Positions 50,612-55,010 of a DNA stretch of 55,010 nt are shown one piece after another. The position numbers were made by a program, and so were the translations under genes. The number at the start of each line of letters is the position of its first letter. The first letter of the stretch is position 1. Under the pieces are notes generated by a model. The model was not told the DNA's origin. It did no database searches and saw nothing but the letters and a program-made list of their open reading frames with translations. The stretch lies in assembly GCA_002709405.1 (NCBI GenBank), contig PAQV01000029.1:1-55010 (forward strand), written 5' to 3'. This stretch comes from Paracoccaceae bacterium (GTDB taxonomy: Bacteria > Pseudomonadota > Alphaproteobacteria > Rhodobacterales > Rhodobacteraceae).

Positions 50612-52698
50612 TCTGTTACTCCCGAGATATCTTGCAGCGTTATCGATACGCTACCCGAGGGATGAATTTCGGCCACCGCATTCGGCGGGACAACGGTGGT
50701 GCTGTCGGTCTGCAGCAGGATGGCCGGCCCGCTGAAGGGCGTGGCCACCGGCAGGTCGACCCGGCGGTAGACCGGCGTGTCGAAGGTTTGCAGGCCTTCG
50801 GACGTGCGGAAGATCGAGGGCTTGGTGCGCACCAGCGCGGCCTCCAGCGACCCACCCTCGGGCGCGGACAAGCTTTCCAGCTTCGGCAACGAGGCCGTGC
50901 CGACCAGGCGAATGTTGACCAGCTCGATCGGGCTGTCGGTAAAGGCATGACCATATTCGCGGGCATGGGCTGCGTGGAAATCCTCCCACAGCTGGGCCAG
51001 CATCGCGTCGGTCACCGGGCCGTCGGCGATCGGCACGCGCAGCTCGTAGCCCTGGCCGACATAGCGCAGATCCCCCAGCCGCTGGTAGCCACGGCTGTCG
51101 GCGGGCACGTCGTCGGCATCGAACCGGGCGGTCAGATCCTCGGCCATGGCATCCAGGTCCCGGCCCAGCCGGTCCAGATCCATGCCGGTCGACACCTGGA
51201 ACTGGGTGCGGATGGCATCGTATTTCAGATCGGTCGTCAGAAGCCCCATGGCCGAGGTGATGCCCGGATAGGGCGGCACCAGGATCTCGGGGATGGACAG
51301 CATGCGCGCGACCTCGGCCCCGGACAGGGGCCCGGCCCCGCCCATGGCCACCAGCGCGAACCCCCGCGGGTCGATCCCCTTCTGGATGGTGCGCGAGCGG
51401 ATGGCATTGGCCATGTTGGCGTTGACGATGGTCAGGATGCCCTCGGCCGCCTCGTGCAGCGACATGCCGACGGTTTCGGCAAAGGCGGCCACGGCCTGTT
51501 CCGCGGCAGCCGGGTCGAGCTTCATCGCCCCGCCCAGGAAGTCTTCGGGGTCCAGCCGGCCCAGCACCAGGTTGGCGTCGGTCACCGTGGGCAGCGTGCC
51601 GCCCCGGCCATAGGCCGCGGGGCCCGGCACGGCGCCGGCCGATTGCGGCCCGACGCGGAAGGCCCCGCCCCGGTCCACGTGGGCAATGGATCCGCCGCCC
51701 GCCCCGATGGTGTGGATGTCCAGCATTGGCTGCAGCAGCGGGAAGCCAGCGATCTGGGTCGAGCGGGCATCGGCCTCTGCGCATTGGCCGTCGACAACGA
51801 TCCCGATGTCGGCCGAGGTGCCGCCGATATCGAAGGTGATCAGCCGGTCACGCCCGCATTGCGCGCCGATCCAGCCGCCGCCCAGCACACCGGCCGCCAG
51901 GCCGGACAGCAGCGTCAGGGCGGGCTTTTCCGACACCATGGCCGGGGTCGACGCCCCGCCGTTCGAGGCCATGATCCGCAGCTCGCCCTTCACGCCCAGC
52001 GTGGTCAGCGCGTCGCCCAGATCGGCGATGTACTTTTTGACCTTCGGGCCGACAAAGGCGGCCAGGGCCGCTGTGGTGAAGCGTTCGAATTCGCGGAACT
52101 GGGGCGACACCAGGGCAGAGGTGGTCACGAAGGCTTCGGGCATGACCTCTTCCACGATCTCCTTGGCGCGCAGCTCGTGGGCCGGGTTGAGATAGGAGAA
52201 CAGGAAACAGATCGCCACCGATTCAACGCCTTGCGCTTTCAGCTCTTCGGCGGCCTGGCGCACGCCGGCCTCGTCCAGCGGTTCCAGCTCTTGCCCGCTG
52301 GGGGGCACCAGGCGGCCGCCCACCGTCTTGCGGTAGCGGCGTTTCACCAGGGGGCGCGCCTGCCAAGGAATGTCCTGCTGGATGGAATAATGCTGGGGCC
52401 GCTGGTGGCGGCCGATATGGATGATGTCCCGGAAACCGTCGTTGGTGATCATGCCCGCAACCGCTCCCTTGCCTTCCAGGGCGGCGTTGGTCGCGGTGGT
52501 GGTGCCGTGGAAGACATGCGCGATGTCGCCCGGGGCCACCCCGTTCTGCTCGCAGATCTCCTTCACCCCCTGCATGACCCCGCGCGAGGGGTCATCGGGC
52601 GTGGTCGACACCTTGTGGATGGCCACGTCACCGGTTTCGAGGTTGCAATAGACGAGGTCGGTGAATGTGCCGCCCACGTCGACGCCAATGGTCTTCAT
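50608..52698 (-). CDS. hyuA: Hydantoinase A/oxoprolinase-family protein
   Basis: A 696-residue ATP-binding subunit of the hydantoinase/oxoprolinase family. The N-terminus MKTIGVDVGGTFTDLVYCNL is the actin-like phosphate-binding motif, followed by VFHGTTTATNAALEGKGAVAGMITN. ITFDIGGTSADIGIVVDG is the second nucleotide motif and GAGGGSIAHVDRGGAFRVGPQSAGAVPGPAAYGRGG is the family hallmark. The ATG at 52698 follows AAGGGA; the open frame to 52770 is longer but starts over the palindrome at 52738. It forms an operon with hyuB, which overlaps it by four bases. Confidence 0.92.
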   Translation of the reverse strand: MKTIGVDVGGTFTDLVYCNLETGDVAIHKVSTTPDDPSRGVMQGVKEICEQNGVAPGDIAHVFHGTTTATNAALEGKGAVAGMITNDGFRDIIHIGRHQRPQHYSIQQDIPWQARPLVKRRYRKTVGGRLVPPSGQELEPLDEAGVRQAAEELKAQGVESVAICFLFSYLNPAHELRAKEIVEEVMPEAFVTTSALVSPQFREFERFTTAALAAFVGPKVKKYIADLGDALTTLGVKGELRIMASNGGASTPAMVSEKPALTLLSGLAAGVLGGGWIGAQCGRDRLITFDIGGTSADIGIVVDGQCAEADARSTQIAGFPLLQPMLDIHTIGAGGGSIAHVDRGGAFRVGPQSAGAVPGPAAYGRGGTLPTVTDANLVLGRLDPEDFLGGAMKLDPAAAEQAVAAFAETVGMSLHEAAEGILTIVNANMANAIRSRTIQKGIDPRGFALVAMGGAGPLSGAEVARMLSIPEILVPPYPGITSAMGLLTTDLKYDAIRTQFQVSTGMDLDRLGRDLDAMAEDLTARFDADDVPADSRGYQRLGDLRYVGQGYELRVPIADGPVTDAMLAQLWEDFHAAHAREYGHAFTDSPIELVNIRLVGTASLPKLESLSAPEGGSLEAALVRTKPSIFRTSEGLQTFDTPVYRRVDLPVATPFSGPAILLQTDSTTVVPPNAVAEIHPSGSVSITLQDISGVTE

Positions 52699-52737
52699 GA
52701 AACTCGTGTCCCTTATGTCACGCGGGGACGCTTTCAG

Positions 52738-52749
52738 ATTGTCGACAAT
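52738..52749. promoter_or_regulatory. GntR-type palindrome upstream of the hydantoinase operon
   Basis: ATTGTCGACAAT is a perfect 12-base palindrome with the GT-N-AC spacing (TTGTCGACAA) typical of FadR/FCD GntR operators. It lies 39 bases upstream of the hyuA ATG. No GntR gene is in the window. The rest of the 412-base gene-free stretch 52699-53110 is less GC-rich near 52970-53030 and must contain the promoter of the ABC operon, but no other site is clear. Confidence 0.5.
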
Positions 52750-53110
52750 ATAGCCATGATCATCTACCAACTGTGCCGCACAGGGCGCGAACCGGACCGC
52801 CAGGCGCCCAGAATGCGGGCAACTTGCTTACACCAAGGGCAGCCCTGCCGCAAAAGGCCGCTGTTGCCGTGCCCGAAGTCTGGCGATTCTGATCCATTCC
52901 CGCCCGGCAACTGCTCACGCCCCGACCACCCTGGACCAGACTAGCGCAGACATGCCCAAAAAACAGAAGGCGTGATCATCTTTGTCTATTTGGCGGGCAT
53001 TTTTACTGGTAAGTCAAAAACGAACAGGTGAAATCTTGGACTGGGGCTGCGCCGTCCACAAGATCCGGGCGATCGCGCCTCACGCGAAGAAAACCAAATG
53101 GGGATGATAC

Positions 53111-54094
53111 GTGCGCAATCCGCTCGACCTTGAACTGGTGTCGGTAACCAAACGCTATGGAGACGTGGTGGCCGTCGATGCCGTGTCGCATCTGTTCCAC
53201 CAGGGCACCTATGCCTGCCTGCTGGGCCCGTCGGGCTGCGGCAAGTCGTCGACCCTGCGGATGATCGCCGGCCACGAAAGCGTCAGCGACGGGGCCATTG
53301 TGTTGAACGGCAAGGATATTGCCCACCTGCCGCCCGCCAAGCGCGGCACCGCGATGATGTTCCAAAGCTATGCCCTGTTCCCGCACATGACGGTGCTGGA
53401 CAACGTGGCCTTCAGCCTGAAGATGAAACATGTGGACAAGGCCGAGCGCCACGCCAAAGCCCACAAGATGCTGGAGCTGGTCAGCCTGGATGCCCTGGCC
53501 GACCGCCTGCCCGCCCAATTGTCGGGCGGCCAGCAGCAGCGCGCCGCCCTCGCCCGCGCCCTGATCACCGATCCGCAGGTGCTGTTGCTGGACGAACCCC
53601 TGTCCGCGCTCGACCCGTTCCTGCGCATCCGCATGCGCAGCGAGCTGAAGAAGCTGCAGCGCGAACTGGGCATCACCTTCATCCACGTGACCCATGGCCA
53701 GGACGAAGCCCTGGCGCTGGCCGATGAAGTCGTGGTCATGAACAACGCGGTCATCGAACAGGCCGGCCCCGCGCGCGAGGTGTTCAACGCGCCCACCACC
53801 GAATTCGTCGCCAAGTTCCTGGGCGGGCACAACGTGATCGCCCTGGACGGCAAATCCTACGCGATCCGCTCGGACCGGGTGCGCCAGGTGGCCGCCGATG
53901 CCGTGGGCATCGACACCAATGTCGTGGCCGTCGAATTCCTGGGCACCCATGTCGCGGTATCGTTGGCCACGCCGGACGACGCGTCGATCACCGCCATGGT
54001 CCCGGAAGAGACCTTCTATGCAGCGCCGCTTGAACCCGGCGGGGCGTTCCGAGCCGGCTGGTCAGCCGGTGATCTGCATCCGCTGTCGGCCTGA
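53111..54094 (+). CDS. ABC transporter ATP-binding protein, PotA-like
   Basis: A 327-residue ATPase of the spermidine/putrescine (PotA) group. Walker A GPSGCGKSS (about residues 39-47), Q-loop MMFQSYALFPHMTVLDNVAF, signature QLSGGQQQRAALARAL, Walker B VLLLDEPLSALDPFLR and switch His in FIHVTHGQDEALALADE are complete, with a C-terminal TOBE-type domain from about residue 235. Start is GTG at 53111, preceded by GGGGA; no in-frame ATG fits better. The binding-protein gene follows after 46 bases. Permease genes are presumably beyond the window. Confidence 0.92.
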   Translation: MRNPLDLELVSVTKRYGDVVAVDAVSHLFHQGTYACLLGPSGCGKSSTLRMIAGHESVSDGAIVLNGKDIAHLPPAKRGTAMMFQSYALFPHMTVLDNVAFSLKMKHVDKAERHAKAHKMLELVSLDALADRLPAQLSGGQQQRAALARALITDPQVLLLDEPLSALDPFLRIRMRSELKKLQRELGITFIHVTHGQDEALALADEVVVMNNAVIEQAGPAREVFNAPTTEFVAKFLGGHNVIALDGKSYAIRSDRVRQVAADAVGIDTNVVAVEFLGTHVAVSLATPDDASITAMVPEETFYAAPLEPGGAFRAGWSAGDLHPLSA

Positions 54095-54140
54095 ACGCCT
54101 TACGTCCGTCAGCCACAAAATCCCAACAGAGGAGTTCATC

Positions 54141-55010
54141 ATGTCTGTAACCACCAAGAAGGCGGGCCTTAGCCGCCGTTCGGTCCTGAAAGGCGCCGCG
54201 GCCACCGCGACCGCCGTTGGCGCATCGACCCTGGGCGCGCCGATGATCTGGGCCCAGAACATCAAGGACATCACCCTGCGCCAGTCCGGCACCGGCGTGT
54301 CGGCCTTCAACGAGATCGCCCAGAAGGTGAAGGAAGACCTTGGCTTCTCGCTGGAAATGACCGCCCTGGATTCGGACGCCGTTGCTCAGCGCGTGGCCAC
54401 CCAGCCCGGTTCGTTCGACATCGCCGACATCGAATACTGGATGTGCAAGAAGGTCTGGCCCGTCGGCAACCTGCAGGCCATGGACGTCAGCAAGATCGCC
54501 AATTACGACAAGATCGTCGGCATCTTCAAGGACGGCAAGCTGACCCCGGAATCGACCATCGCCCAGGGCACCGCGCCCCACACCGTGGGCTTTGTCGAGG
54601 CCGTCGACGGCAAGGAATTCGCGTCCGAACAAACCGGCTTCATGACGCTGATCCCGACCATCTACAACGCCGACACGCTGGGCATCCGCCCCGACCTGAT
54701 CGGCCGCCCGATCAGCAACTGGTCGGAACTGCTGAACCCCGAATTCGCCGGCAAGGCCTCGATCCTCGACATCTCGTCGATCGGCATCATGGACATGGCC
54801 ATGGTCTGTGAATCGATGGGCGAGATCAGCTATGGCGACAAGGGCAACATGACCCGCGACGAGATCGACCAGACCATCGCGATCTTCACCGAAGCCAAGA
54901 AGAACGGCCAGTTCCGCGCCTTCTGGAAGACCTTCGACGAAAGCGTCAACCTGATGGCCTCGGGCGAGGTCGTGATCCAGTCGATGTGGTCGCCGGCGAT
55001 CACCGCGGTC
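54141..55010 (+). CDS. PotD-like extracellular solute-binding protein (partial, continues past window)
   Basis: The first 290 residues of a periplasmic binding protein of the spermidine/putrescine (SBP_bac type 8) group. It starts MSVTTKKAGLSRRSVLKGAA with a Tat signal (SRRSVLKG) ending near GAPMIWAQ, then NIKDITLRQSGTGVSAFNEIAQKV. Segments such as SFDIADIEYWMCKKVW, TLIPTIYNADTLGIRPDLIG, ISNWSELLNPEFAGKASILD and SGEVVIQSMWSPAI are typical of this class. GAGGAG precedes the ATG at 54141. No stop is reached by 55010. With the PotA-like ATPase it should form an importer for a polyamine or similar organic cation; proximity to the hydantoinase operon could point to a nitrogenous substrate. Confidence 0.88.
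   Translation, partial: MSVTTKKAGLSRRSVLKGAAATATAVGASTLGAPMIWAQNIKDITLRQSGTGVSAFNEIAQKVKEDLGFSLEMTALDSDAVAQRVATQPGSFDIADIEYWMCKKVWPVGNLQAMDVSKIANYDKIVGIFKDGKLTPESTIAQGTAPHTVGFVEAVDGKEFASEQTGFMTLIPTIYNADTLGIRPDLIGRPISNWSELLNPEFAGKASILDISSIGIMDMAMVCESMGEISYGDKGNMTRDEIDQTIAIFTEAKKNGQFRAFWKTFDESVNLMASGEVVIQSMWSPAITAV

Noticed and set aside
50605-52944. Plus-strand open frame of about 780 codons opposite hyuA
   Set aside because: Antisense to a complete hydantoinase A gene with clear motifs; its translation is compositionally biased and has no domain.

Overview
The window is high-GC, gene-dense alphaproteobacterial chromosome, most likely from a roseobacter-type Rhodobacteraceae. The evidence is the gene content: a complete sox thiosulfate-oxidation cluster, cbb3 oxidase genes next to fnrL and hemN (the arrangement known from Rhodobacter), pqqABCDE, a BMP-type ABC transporter and several accessory catabolic operons. 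I found no tRNA, rRNA, insertion sequence, phage gene or CRISPR array. It starts inside clpP (minus strand) and ends inside a polyamine-type solute-binding protein gene (plus strand).

Layout. 1-1.3 kb: partial clpP and an ArsR-SRPBCC pair with an operator-covered promoter. 1.3-8.2 kb: a minus-strand BMP/nucleoside-type ABC transporter operon led by a 2-oxoglutarate/Fe(II) oxygenase, with a second such oxygenase divergent. 8.1-11.2 kb: znuA divergent from zur-znuC-znuB. 11.2-13.5 kb: DUF805 protein, a BKACE beta-keto acid cleavage enzyme and a divergent SDR. 13.8-21.4 kb, all minus strand: a response regulator, a PAS-rich hybrid histidine kinase, pqqABCDE (including the 31-residue PqqA) and a FIST-domain protein; the FIST protein and kinase resemble the NO-sensing NosP/NahK pair. 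21.5-29.5 kb: ccoGHIS and ccoNOQP, each behind a perfect FNR box. 29.8-32.4 kb: fnrL and divergent hemN sharing a third perfect FNR box, then a small membrane protein. 32.5-45 kb: soxFEDCBAZYXWV on the minus strand and soxS, a heme-binding-family gene, soxR and a YeeE/SoxT transporter on the plus strand. 45-48.7 kb: KDPG-type aldolase, SMP-30 lactonase, IclR regulator and a quinone oxidoreductase. 48.8-52.7 kb: hydantoinase A/B operon. 53.1 kb to the end: start of a PotA/PotD-like ABC operon.

How it fits together. The central 30 kb is an energy-metabolism island. Sox proteins feed electrons from thiosulfate or sulfide into c-type cytochromes; the cbb3 oxidase is the high-affinity terminal acceptor; FnrL matches oxidase and heme synthesis to low oxygen; PQQ would serve periplasmic dehydrogenases encoded elsewhere. 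A NosP/NahK-like system around the pqq operon suggests NO- or redox-responsive control.

Non-coding structure is rich: three FNR boxes, tandem ArsR-type operators, ATTC-N8-GAAT palindromes at two places in the sox cluster (one just after an internal terminator between soxA and soxB), a dispersed palindromic repeat family, and a three-hairpin convergent intergenic region. All functional calls come from reading the sequence without database searches.
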